From positions 186,001 through 250,000 of the forward strand of contig NZ_JACJSE010000007.1 of the NCBI RefSeq assembly GCF_014698045.1: a stretch of DNA of 64,000 nt, given 5' to 3'. The notes under the pieces are model-generated. The model was not told the origin of the DNA. It made no database searches and saw only the letters and a program-made list of their open reading frames with translations. Positions within the stretch are counted from its first letter, which is position 1. The number at the start of each line of letters is the position of its first letter. The position numbers and the translations under genes are program-made. This document shows, in pieces, positions 17,323 through 25,285 of the stretch. The stretch comes from Aulosira sp. FACHB-615. GTDB lineage: Bacteria > Cyanobacteriota > Cyanobacteriia > Cyanobacteriales > Nostocaceae.

Positions 17323-18576
17323 ATGAAAATTCTAATTTCTGCATACGCTTGTGAACCAAGCCAAGGTTCTGAACCGGGTGTAGGTTGGAATTTTGTTCAA
17401 GAAATGAGCAAATATTATCAGATTTGGGTTTTAACCTCTAACTGTCACCGCTCCGCTATTGAAGCAGAATTAGCACGCAAGCCACCATCTAATCTCAACT
17501 TTATTTATTTAGATCCTTTTGGTTGGATGATAGATTGGAGTCAGAAAGGAAAATCAACCCAACGATGGGTATATCTTCACTACTATTTATGGCAAATTAC
17601 AGCTTACTTTGTGAGTAGAAAGCTTCATCAGAAAATTTGCTTTGATATTGTGCATCACGTAACTTACGTAAAATATAATAGTCCGTCTTTTCTTTGTTTA
17701 TTACCAATTCCGTTTATTTGGGGGCCTGTGGGTGGAGGAGAATTAACTCCCAAAAACTTTTGGACAAGTTTAAATTTTCGTAGCAAAATATATGAGTTGC
17801 TGAGAAACGCAGCTTGCTTAATCGGAGAGTGTGATCCTTTTGTCCACTTAACAGCACGGCGGAGTATTTTAGCTTTAGCAACAACTGAGGATACAGCTAA
17901 AAGGTTACGATATTTAGGAGCCAAAAATATTCAAGTATATTCTCAGCTTGGTATATCTCAGGAAGAATTAATGAATTATCCAGAGGTATCTTTATCCTAT
18001 CAATCTATTATCAGGTTTATCAGCGTGGGTAGATTATTGCATTGGAAAGGATTTCATCTAGGATTATTAGCATTTGCCAAAGCAAATATATCTAATTCTG
18101 AGTATTGGGTTGTGGGAGAAGGATCTGAGCGAAAAAACTTGGAAAATCTCACTCAAGAATTAGGTATTGAAAAACAAGTTAAATTTTGGGGTAGTTTGTC
18201 TCGTGATCAAACCTTAAGTAAAATAAGAGACTCTCATGTACTAGTTCATCCAAGTTTGCATGACTCTGGTGGATTAGTCTGTTTAGAAGCAATGTCTCTA
18301 GGTTTACCAGTCATTTGCTTAAATCTGGGAGGGCCAGCACTTCAAGTTACTGAAGCAACTGGTTTTAAAATTGTAGCAAATACACCAGAACAAGCTGTCA
18401 AAGATATTACTCAAGCAATGATATGTTTGGTTGCAGATGTAAAATTGAGATCAAAGATGGGTGAGGTTGGAAAAAAGAGAGTTAGAGATGTATTTAGTTG
18501 GGAATTGAAAGGATTATTTTTTGCTCAATCTTATAAAGAAATTTGCGTGCAGGAAAAACTTGCTAGTTTTTCCTAG
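17323..18576 (+). CDS. Family 4 glycosyltransferase (copy 2 of a duplicated pair, member A)
   Basis: The 417-residue protein starts MKILISAYACEPSQGSEPGV and matches the gene at 13360 motif by motif: VHHVTYVKYNSPSF, WGPVGGGE, GRLLHWKGFHLGLLA. In the donor site it reads DSGGLVCLE, again D-x7-E. It diverges mostly in the acceptor-binding region, as expected if the paralogues use different acceptors. It begins 23 bp after the Wzy-like gene and is followed 133 bp later by pair member B, repeating the order of the first pair. Confidence 0.9.
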   Translation: MKILISAYACEPSQGSEPGVGWNFVQEMSKYYQIWVLTSNCHRSAIEAELARKPPSNLNFIYLDPFGWMIDWSQKGKSTQRWVYLHYYLWQITAYFVSRKLHQKICFDIVHHVTYVKYNSPSFLCLLPIPFIWGPVGGGELTPKNFWTSLNFRSKIYELLRNAACLIGECDPFVHLTARRSILALATTEDTAKRLRYLGAKNIQVYSQLGISQEELMNYPEVSLSYQSIIRFISVGRLLHWKGFHLGLLAFAKANISNSEYWVVGEGSERKNLENLTQELGIEKQVKFWGSLSRDQTLSKIRDSHVLVHPSLHDSGGLVCLEAMSLGLPVICLNLGGPALQVTEATGFKIVANTPEQAVKDITQAMICLVADVKLRSKMGEVGKKRVRDVFSWELKGLFFAQSYKEICVQEKLASFS

Positions 18577-18709
18577 TTTATGCTTGTTTTATAGAATACT
18601 CATATAAAAATAAAATTCAAATAAACATTCACCAGTGTATCCCTCCTCCCAAAAACCCTGACTCTCTAACTTAATAGTATGAGTTCATATCCACCAGTTC
18701 ATAAAAACA

Positions 18710-19891
18710 ATGAAGCTGTTAATCTTACACAATCGCTATCGATTAACCGGTGGTGAAGATAAAGTAGTTCAAATTGAAAAAAGTCTATTAGAGGCTAATG
18801 GGCATGATGTGATTTTACTGGAAGAAAATAACCTAAATATAGTAAATGTTTGGGATACATTAGCAGCAGCAGGGGGCGCAATATATTCGCTTCCATCTAA
18901 GCAACTAGTTCAAGCAGAGATAATACGTTTTTCTCCTGATATAGTTCATGTACATAATTTTTTTCCGTTACTATCACCTGCTGTATATGATGCTTGTTAT
19001 GCTGCTGGAGTACCTGTCATCCAAACGCTGCACAATTATCGCCTAGCTTGTCCTAAAGCAATGCCATTTCGAGATGGCAAAATCTGTGAAGATTGTATTG
19101 GTACATTAATACCTTGGTCTAGCGTTGTACATAGCTGTTATCGTAACTCTCATCTTCAAAGTTCTGTGGTTGCTGCAATGACTACATGGCATAGATTAAC
19201 AGGTACTTGGCATAAGAAAGTAAATGGTTATATTGTTTTGACTCAATTTCAAAAAGAAAAAATGATTCAAGCTGGACTCCCAGCAGAAAAAATTTATATT
19301 AAACCAAATTTTGTTTTTCAGCCAAATAAGTTAGAGTCAAATATCCAACGTGATAATTACTTACTATTTGTTGGCAGATTATCAGAAGAAAAAGGAGTTT
19401 CTGTTTTAATTGATGCCTATATCAAAAGTCATATATCTACACCATTAAAAATTGTCGGTGATGGGCCACTGCATCAAGTTTTGCAGAAAAAAGTTCAAAC
19501 AGCAGGCTATCAATATTTAATTGAATTTTTGGGATATCAAGATAAAGTAATAGTGCTAGAATTAATGCAGAAAGCTAAATTTTTAGTTTTTCCTTCAATT
19601 TGGTATGAAGGTTTTCCATTAACGATAGTTGAAGCATTTGCAGCTAGTTTACCTGTGATAGTTTCTCAGTTAGGTAGTATGGCTGAAATTGTTGAAGATC
19701 ATGTCAGTGGGTTATACTTTGAAGCTGGCAATTCAGAAGATTTAGCAGCTAAAATAAAATGGGCTATTAATCATAATGAATTGATGATTAATTATGGCAA
19801 AAATGCCAGATCGATTTATGAATATAAATACTCTTCAGAAGTGAACTATCAGCAATTAATGTCTATTTATAATCAATTCGTTCCAATGTAA
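18710..19891 (+). CDS. Family 4 glycosyltransferase (copy 2 of a duplicated pair, member B)
   Basis: The 393-residue protein has the same length as its paralogue at 14689. It starts MKLLILHNRYRLTGGEDKVV and keeps DIVHVHNFFPLLSPAVYDA, the Cys-rich CEDCIGTLIPWSSVVHSCY, FVGRLSEEKGVSVLIDAY and an E-x7-E in EGFPLTIVEAF. It is the last gene of the plus-strand cluster. A convergent gene begins 23 bp downstream, with only AT-rich sequence between them. It probably transfers one sugar of the same polymer. Confidence 0.9.
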   Translation: MKLLILHNRYRLTGGEDKVVQIEKSLLEANGHDVILLEENNLNIVNVWDTLAAAGGAIYSLPSKQLVQAEIIRFSPDIVHVHNFFPLLSPAVYDACYAAGVPVIQTLHNYRLACPKAMPFRDGKICEDCIGTLIPWSSVVHSCYRNSHLQSSVVAAMTTWHRLTGTWHKKVNGYIVLTQFQKEKMIQAGLPAEKIYIKPNFVFQPNKLESNIQRDNYLLFVGRLSEEKGVSVLIDAYIKSHISTPLKIVGDGPLHQVLQKKVQTAGYQYLIEFLGYQDKVIVLELMQKAKFLVFPSIWYEGFPLTIVEAFAASLPVIVSQLGSMAEIVEDHVSGLYFEAGNSEDLAAKIKWAINHNELMINYGKNARSIYEYKYSSEVNYQQLMSIYNQFVPM

Positions 19892-19914
19892 TTGATTTTG
19901 AAAAATTATAAAAA

Positions 19915-21132
19915 TTAATTTTTGCTTCGATTAAAAAAAATCAGCCTCAATGGTCGAACAAAATAGTACAGAAATGACAAATATCGAGGTAAAGACACAA
20001 AACTCTTGTCTGCGATTGTAGGAACAATGAGATGTTGATAGCAATATGATATTTTGTCCCACGGTTGTTCTATCAATTTTAGATGAAAAAGTGCTGATTT
20101 TAATTGGCTTTGTGTAGCAAAATCCGCAACAGGACGAGTTAGTTGAATAATAATTTCAGCAGTGAGACGCTTGACTGATGAGTTATTTTCTATTTTTTGT
20201 AAAATAAATTCTGGAAGTGGAGCATCTAAGATATGATGAGCTAATGAAAGTCCTAACAGCAGCATTTTTTTCATTTTTAATTCAATAGCTAACTGCCAAA
20301 CTTTTTCCCAATTCACATCAGTATAAGTATGTAGTACTTCAGCTAAGTCACAAATTCTATTTAAGTAGAACCAACAGTCTTTACTTCCTTGGGAACAGAG
20401 AATCAGGATGAGGTTTTCTATAGAAAAGCTGAGTATTTGTTTACCAGCAAAATTTATTGTTATTGTGTCATTCCATATCCATTCTGAACTGGAAGGTAGG
20501 GAGAATTTTTTAGATAAAACCCCTTGGTGAACATCTAAGGTGACTTGCTCTTTTCGATTAATTAAATGTAATTCCCAGTGAGAACGTAAATAAGTTTCTT
20601 CGTCTTGACTATTAAGAGATTTAAGATAAGCGGCTTCTTGTTCATTACTGTCTGCGTATGGCTCAAATCCTGCATCTATTAATATTTGTTTAGTTCTCAA
20701 AAAATCTTCCCGATGCACAAGTAGATCCAAATCTCCAAAAGATCGACGTGATATATCTCCGTAAGCTGTGGTAGCTAAAATTGGCCCTTTAAAGGGAATA
20801 ACAGGAATATTATTCTCAGTGAAAATATTTAATATATTGACCAGTTTACTAGCCATGAATAGGCTATGCTGTGTATTAAGGTAATGATATTTTTGTAGTG
20901 TGCTGAAGATATTATGAGGAATAGCTTGAGAATCAATTTTATTCAGGCTAATAAATATTAGTGGTAAAACTTTGTGGTAAGCAGCAAGTTCTAGTAGATA
21001 TTCCCAATTGATTGGTTTTTGTAATAATGTCTGGACTTTAATTAAGTCTTTTTCTTTGATATGAGTACGAGAACAACAAATTAATAGTTCTAGTTCATGA
21101 GTCAGATGATTTTCTAATAAAATCGCGTTCAT
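19915..21132 (-). CDS. Nucleotidyltransferase-fold protein (NTP_transf_5-like)
   Basis: The 405-residue protein carries VIPFKGPILATTAYGD, then SFGDLDLLVHREDF with the D-x-D pair at Asp134/Asp136, and a third acidic site in TLDVHQ near residue 198. This spacing is that of the uncharacterised nucleotidyltransferase family PF14907, often found in exopolysaccharide and lasso-peptide clusters. The biological substrate is unknown. It is convergent with the glycosyltransferase cluster and 197 bp upstream (in its own direction) of no other gene, so it may have its own promoter between 21133 and 21329. Confidence 0.82.
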   Translation of the reverse strand: MNAILLENHLTHELELLICCSRTHIKEKDLIKVQTLLQKPINWEYLLELAAYHKVLPLIFISLNKIDSQAIPHNIFSTLQKYHYLNTQHSLFMASKLVNILNIFTENNIPVIPFKGPILATTAYGDISRRSFGDLDLLVHREDFLRTKQILIDAGFEPYADSNEQEAAYLKSLNSQDEETYLRSHWELHLINRKEQVTLDVHQGVLSKKFSLPSSSEWIWNDTITINFAGKQILSFSIENLILILCSQGSKDCWFYLNRICDLAEVLHTYTDVNWEKVWQLAIELKMKKMLLLGLSLAHHILDAPLPEFILQKIENNSSVKRLTAEIIIQLTRPVADFATQSQLKSALFHLKLIEQPWDKISYCYQHLIVPTIADKSFVSLPRYLSFLYYFVRPLRLIFFNRSKN

Positions 21133-21329
21133 AGCGTATCAGGATTAATATGTGCTTACGAATGTGAATATGTATATTAATTATATTTTATTTAGGATTT
21201 TTAGAGACAAAAATAGCTAGAATTTACTCTAGCCAAAAATTTGATAATTTAAATGGTATTTCACTACTGAAAAGTTTATGAGTGAATGACTGACTTAGTT
21301 CTTGAGGATAACAACTGCTATGTTTTCAT

Positions 21330-22787
21330 TCACAGACTGCGGAGAGTGATGAGATCCAAACTATCTACTTTGGGAATAGTCACTGTTCCTTTCCGCATCA
21401 CAGCAGAGCCTATGTAGACATTATTAACATTGCTGTTGGAACGATACATTTTCATCTTGATGTCACCAGCTTGGGCCAGTTCTTCGATAAAGACTGTGAC
21501 AGCGAATGCTTCTGCTGCACGACCAGATTGAGCATCGCTCACCAATGTGCCTTTTGGATAACCAAATTCAGCAGGAAGAGGAAAGAAAAATTTGTCAGAA
21601 GTATAATTACTGATTCCGATTCCCCAAGAACCATCGGGGTTTTTGGCACTAGCTACTATAATTCGGGGCTTTTTGCCAGAACTCCAGGTCATATCTTTTT
21701 CTAGTGAACTATAGCTTTTTCGGAATACGGCTCCAATATCAAAAGTGCGGGTTAGTTGCTTGAAGTAATGATATTTCTGGAACAGTTGATATTTAAACGG
21801 ACTAATAGTGTAAGGAATTAACCTTGTAGAGTTATCTTCGGGATGTGATACTCCATGTCCAATAAACCAAATCCAGTGAGTTACCCGGTTGTTCATATCA
21901 TTGAGGAAGCGAGAAGCACCAGAAGCAGCTATCAGTGCATCTCCGGGTTCTTCTGGGCCGGTAGTACCAGCTTCTGTTATCCAATATTCTTTATCTGTTC
22001 CTTCAAGTAGAGAGCTTATCCAGGGTGCGGCGGCCATGTTGTAAGAGTGGGTGGAAATGGCGGCTAATGCTTTCCATGCTTCAGGGTTATTTTTGATAGC
22101 TTTGATGATGCGAACAGCTATACTATCAGCATTTGCCAACTCTGGTGTAACTATTTTGACATCTTTTAAATTACGGTTATCTAACTCTTGGCGTAGTGCT
22201 GTAATCATCACAGGCCATTGAGAATCTTTGAATTTGATGGGATTATCATTAGGCTCGTTTAATATGCCTGTTGCGTGAATTTTGACTCCATATTCCTGCT
22301 TCATACGATAGATGAAGTTTGCTAAAAGAGCTGCATAGTTAAATATCTCAGTGTCTTTTATGTAGGCACTATCTTCAGACTTCATATAAGGTGGGAGAAA
22401 ATCAGGCGCTAAGAGCAATGTTGTGCATCCATTTGCTAAGGCATCAGCAATAAATCCTGATTTTACATAAGGATTGACGAACACAGGCATATTTTCAATA
22501 CCTGGTTGGGGTGAGTATTTATGAGCTTGGAACCATAGCCGGACAACCTTGAATTTGGCATCATTACACACTAATTTTTGCAGTGTGTTTTTTTGTGATT
22601 GTGTGAGTTGGGAATATTTATTACCACCAGCAACTGTTGAGCTAAATCCTAACCCTTGAAATGTTTGTCTTGCTCCTGATCTAACTGTAATGTTAATGGG
22701 GGTAACTGCTAATGCACCAGAAAATGTTTGTCCCAAAAGTGCAGTAGACGCGACCAAGGAACATAACAAAGAATTAACTTTAGTCAT
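21330..22787 (-). CDS. Secreted GH30-like glycoside hydrolase
   Basis: I choose ATG 22787 rather than the upstream GTG 22817, because it gives a clean signal peptide (MTKVNSLLCSLVASTALLGQ, cleavage after ALA at residue 27). The mature part is a TIM-barrel-like hydrolase of 485 residues in all. GILNEPNDNP gives the likely acid/base Glu178, and YWITEAGTTG the likely nucleophile Glu272. The C-terminal ~100 residues look like the beta-sandwich found after GH30 barrels. Related enzymes cut beta-1,6-galactans, xylans or glucans. Next to the EPS cluster it may trim or release the organism's own polymer, which is an inference. Confidence 0.8.
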   Translation of the reverse strand: MTKVNSLLCSLVASTALLGQTFSGALAVTPINITVRSGARQTFQGLGFSSTVAGGNKYSQLTQSQKNTLQKLVCNDAKFKVVRLWFQAHKYSPQPGIENMPVFVNPYVKSGFIADALANGCTTLLLAPDFLPPYMKSEDSAYIKDTEIFNYAALLANFIYRMKQEYGVKIHATGILNEPNDNPIKFKDSQWPVMITALRQELDNRNLKDVKIVTPELANADSIAVRIIKAIKNNPEAWKALAAISTHSYNMAAAPWISSLLEGTDKEYWITEAGTTGPEEPGDALIAASGASRFLNDMNNRVTHWIWFIGHGVSHPEDNSTRLIPYTISPFKYQLFQKYHYFKQLTRTFDIGAVFRKSYSSLEKDMTWSSGKKPRIIVASAKNPDGSWGIGISNYTSDKFFFPLPAEFGYPKGTLVSDAQSGRAAEAFAVTVFIEELAQAGDIKMKMYRSNSNVNNVYIGSAVMRKGTVTIPKVDSLDLITLRSL

Positions 22788-23489
22788 GAATAAAATCTTG
22801 AACTCAATAGGGAACACTAAACTTGCTCGGTTTCTCGATATCCGAGAAATTGCGTAAATAAGGCAGGAAACACAATGTGATTCAGGTTAACTTAATATTT
22901 ATGTGATTGGTACTAGAAAAAACTCGTAACTAACAGAAGAAATATGAATTATTGAGTATCATAAAAAACTAGTAATTATACGCAATAACTAAATTTTCCA
23001 CTAAAATTCTGAATATTCGTGAAATTCTAAAGCTGTTTATATAAGGCTTTGGGTATCTTTTGTATAATTTTAGATTATATGTAACCTGTAGCACCAATCA
23101 TCAACCTGATTATTTTTTTAGGTGTTTTTTTGTAGGAAAACTAAATTGTCTGATTTCGTAAGCTATCAGATATTTAAATTACATAATCAAGACTGCTAAA
23201 ATGCCCAACACGCAAGGGTTGTTGATATTTTTCATTTGCAAATAAAATGTGGTTGAGTAGTTGATTATTTTTATTCGTGTGTAGAAAATAATTTTAATAA
23301 CAATTAAGATTGCCAAATGTAATATCAAGTTTTTTTACACTTTAATAGACATTGATAGACTTGTAATTAAATTTTTGATTTTTTACTAAGATTTGCGGAT
23401 AGCATATAAACCTGTCAGACTTACAGTTTGGGGCTAATGCAAACGACTAGGTTCACATCTTACAGCAGTTGGTTTATTGCAAGTAAGGC

Positions 23490-23553
23490 AGGGTGGGCAA
23501 TGCTAAAAATTCGCTCAAACCTTGATTTTTAAGTTGTAAGCATTGCCCACCCT
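23490..23553. repeat. Inverted repeat, GGGTGGGCAATGC type
   Basis: AGGGTGGGCAATGC (23490-23503) is perfectly complementary to GCATTGCCCACCCT (23540-23553), with a 36-nt AT-rich centre. This compact hairpin resembles the MITE-like or palindromic repeats scattered between cyanobacterial genes. Confidence 0.7.
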
Positions 23554-23586
23554 ACGGTTATTGAGAATGGTGCAAGATATGTGTAG

Positions 23587-23616
23587 GCGGTAATCTCGTC
23601 TTCGCTCGATTACCGC
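23587..23616. repeat. Perfect 9-bp inverted repeat
   Basis: GCGGTAATC (23587-23595) pairs with GATTACCGC (23608-23616) around a 12-nt loop. It could be part of the adjacent dispersed repeat, or an operator. No T run follows. Confidence 0.55.
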
Positions 23617-23665
23617 GTAGTTGCGTGATTTCGTGAATTGGTATGACTGTTGCAATATTCTAGAG

Positions 23666-23723
23666 GCAAAACATCAAAAAGGCTGACCACCAAAATCTAG
23701 TAGCAGCCAGCCAGATGTTTTGC
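23666..23723 (-). terminator. Stem-loop downstream of murQ
   Basis: GCAAAACATC (23666-23675) pairs with GATGTTTTGC (23714-23723), and GGCTG/CAGCC blocks inside can extend the stem. It lies about 30 bp past the murQ stop codon on the minus strand and probably ends its transcript or stabilises its 3' end. Confidence 0.5.
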
Positions 23724-23753
23724 AGAAAAATTGAGTTTTAAATTTGGTGATAC

Positions 23754-24677
23754 TTAAGCTTTGGTGTTGTTGTAGCTGGCTACTGCGGCGCGGAGATTAC
23801 CTTGGTTTTCTGATAATAGTCGATCGCCTGCTTGTTTTTCTAAACCAGTCCAGTGCATTAATAAAGCGAGTTTCACCCATTTACCGCTACGTTCTAGCAG
23901 TAGACCGGCAGTTTCTCTACTTAAGCCTGTGAGGTCTTGGAGAATTCGCAAAGCCCGATCGCGGAGTTTTTGATTGGTGACAGCAACATCCACCATCCGA
24001 TTACCATAAACCTTGCCTAGTTTCACCATTACCCCAGTAGACAAGATGTTTAAGGTCAGCTTGGTGGCTGTACCAGCTTTTAAGCGAGTTGAACCAGCTA
24101 ATACTTCTGGCCCTGTTAACAACCGAATATCAATATCAACGTCGATACTAACTTGTTCTTGCGGCACACAGGCAATAAATATAGTGACGGCTCCTCTTTG
24201 ACGAGCCGCATTCAGCGCCCCATGTACAAAGGGGGTTGTTCCGCCAGCCGTAATCCCCACCACTACATCTAATTGGGTGATATGTCGTTGAGCGATCGCA
24301 GCTTCGCCGTCTTGAGTGCGGTCTTCTAAATCTTCAGAACTGCGGACTAATGCGCCAGCACCACCAGCAATGATTCCCTGGACTAATTCTGGAGGTGTAC
24401 AAAAAGTAGGAGGACATTCAGCTGCATCTAATACGCCTAATCTACCACTGGTGCCAGCACCGATATAAAATAAGCGTCCGCCTTGCTGTAGTCGCTCTGC
24501 TGTCTTTTCAATGGCTTGAGCTAATTCAACTTTAGCTGCGGCTACTGCGGCTACTGCTTTTTGGTCTTCTATATTAAACAGTTCTACTAATTCTAAAGAA
24601 CTCAGTTGATCTAAATTTTGACTGAGAGGATTGATTTGTTCTGTGAGAAGATGCCCGCGTTCCTGCAAATCTGCCAT
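23754..24677 (-). CDS. murQ: N-acetylmuramic acid 6-phosphate etherase
   Basis: The 307-residue protein is full length for MurQ, a SIS-domain enzyme. It removes the lactyl ether from N-acetylmuramic acid 6-phosphate to give N-acetylglucosamine 6-phosphate during peptidoglycan recycling. Signature stretches are YIGAGTSGRLGVLDAAECPP (71-90), with the catalytic Glu in AECPP, and GITAGGTTPFVHGALNAA. The C-terminal region has the usual SRETAGLLLERSGKWVKLAL helices. It stands alone; the DUF3110 gene upstream is 83 bp away across a heptamer repeat. Assignment is firm. Confidence 0.95.
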   Translation of the reverse strand: MADLQERGHLLTEQINPLSQNLDQLSSLELVELFNIEDQKAVAAVAAAKVELAQAIEKTAERLQQGGRLFYIGAGTSGRLGVLDAAECPPTFCTPPELVQGIIAGGAGALVRSSEDLEDRTQDGEAAIAQRHITQLDVVVGITAGGTTPFVHGALNAARQRGAVTIFIACVPQEQVSIDVDIDIRLLTGPEVLAGSTRLKAGTATKLTLNILSTGVMVKLGKVYGNRMVDVAVTNQKLRDRALRILQDLTGLSRETAGLLLERSGKWVKLALLMHWTGLEKQAGDRLLSENQGNLRAAVASYNNTKA

Positions 24678-24692
24678 TTTTTTGTTTCCTGC

Positions 24693-24727
24693 GTTATTTG
24701 TTATTTGTCATTAGTCATTTGTCAGTA
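24693..24727. repeat. Heptanucleotide tandem repeat (STRR type)
   Basis: Five degenerate 7-bp units follow each other: GTTATTT, GTTATTT, GTCATTA, GTCATTT, GTCAGTA. Such short tandemly repeated repetitive sequences are typical of heterocystous cyanobacteria and are usually intergenic, as here between murQ and the DUF3110 gene. Confidence 0.75.
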
Positions 24728-24760
24728 AACAATGACCAATGACTCATCAGCAATAACTAA

Positions 24761-25165
24761 CTACAATAATCCTTCTAGTTTGCGGCGAATACTGTCGAGT
24801 TCCGACTCAGAAAATTCTGTTTCTGCGGCGGGTGGAACTTGTTCTGGATAATCACTATCATTGGTGGCGGCTTCTGCTTCCCAGTCGGTTTCCTCGACGT
24901 TGAGTTCTGGTGGTACGATTAAATCACTATTTTCGGGAACGATTTCCCAGTCGTAACCAGCACTTTCGCAAAATTCCTTGATTTCTTCTGAATCGATCGC
25001 TTCGACTGTTGGTGTTGGGAAATCCTGAGCTTCTAACATCAGGGCGAAGCGCAGAGCATCGTCTTCTGACTCAAACATGAGAATTTTATTGCGATCGCCA
25101 ACTCGCACTGTGTGAATCCCCTCGTTGTCTGTGTGAGCATTAAAAATTAAAACAAATATACGCAT
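24761..25165 (-). CDS. DUF3110 domain protein
   Basis: I take ATG 25165 (MRIFVLIFNAHTDNEGIHTV) as the start, as in relatives I remember; the frame is open to an ATG four codons upstream. The 134-residue acidic protein has the DUF3110 signature NEGIHTVRVGDRNKILMFES followed by EDDALRFALMLEAQDFP. That domain is found in cyanobacteria and plastids and has no established function. The C-terminal half is very acidic and ends in a short helix (SELDSIRRKLEGLL). It lies between heptamer repeats on both sides and has no obvious operon partner. Confidence 0.8.
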   Translation of the reverse strand: MRIFVLIFNAHTDNEGIHTVRVGDRNKILMFESEDDALRFALMLEAQDFPTPTVEAIDSEEIKEFCESAGYDWEIVPENSDLIVPPELNVEETDWEAEAATNDSDYPEQVPPAAETEFSESELDSIRRKLEGLL

Positions 25166-25187
25166 TGGTGTAATCATCTTTTAAAGC

Positions 25188-25215
25188 TGAAGTATGAAGC
25201 ATGAAGTATGAAATA
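25188..25215. repeat. Heptanucleotide tandem repeat (STRR type)
   Basis: Four 7-bp units, TGAAGTA, TGAAGCA, TGAAGTA, TGAAATA, lie directly upstream of the DUF3110 gene (read on its strand), in the divergent space before the CHAT gene. Confidence 0.75.
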
Positions 25216-25285
25216 AATTGTTTTTAGTCTTTAACTTTCAACCCCCATCCTTTATACTTTTTTATTTAATCATCTCCTCGTTGCC

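Larger units (their letters stand above)
22788..23753. other. Intergenic region, about 970 bp
   Basis: It is AT-rich with no gene-like ORF. It should contain the promoter of the GH30-like gene. It also carries three stem-loops listed separately: 23490-23553, 23587-23616 and 23666-23723. The 5' two thirds shows nothing else I can name. Confidence 0.5.

Noticed and set aside
24693..24727. Short tandem repeats considered as a CRISPR or iteron origin
   Set aside because: Units are 7 bp, degenerate and without spacers, which matches STRR repeats instead.
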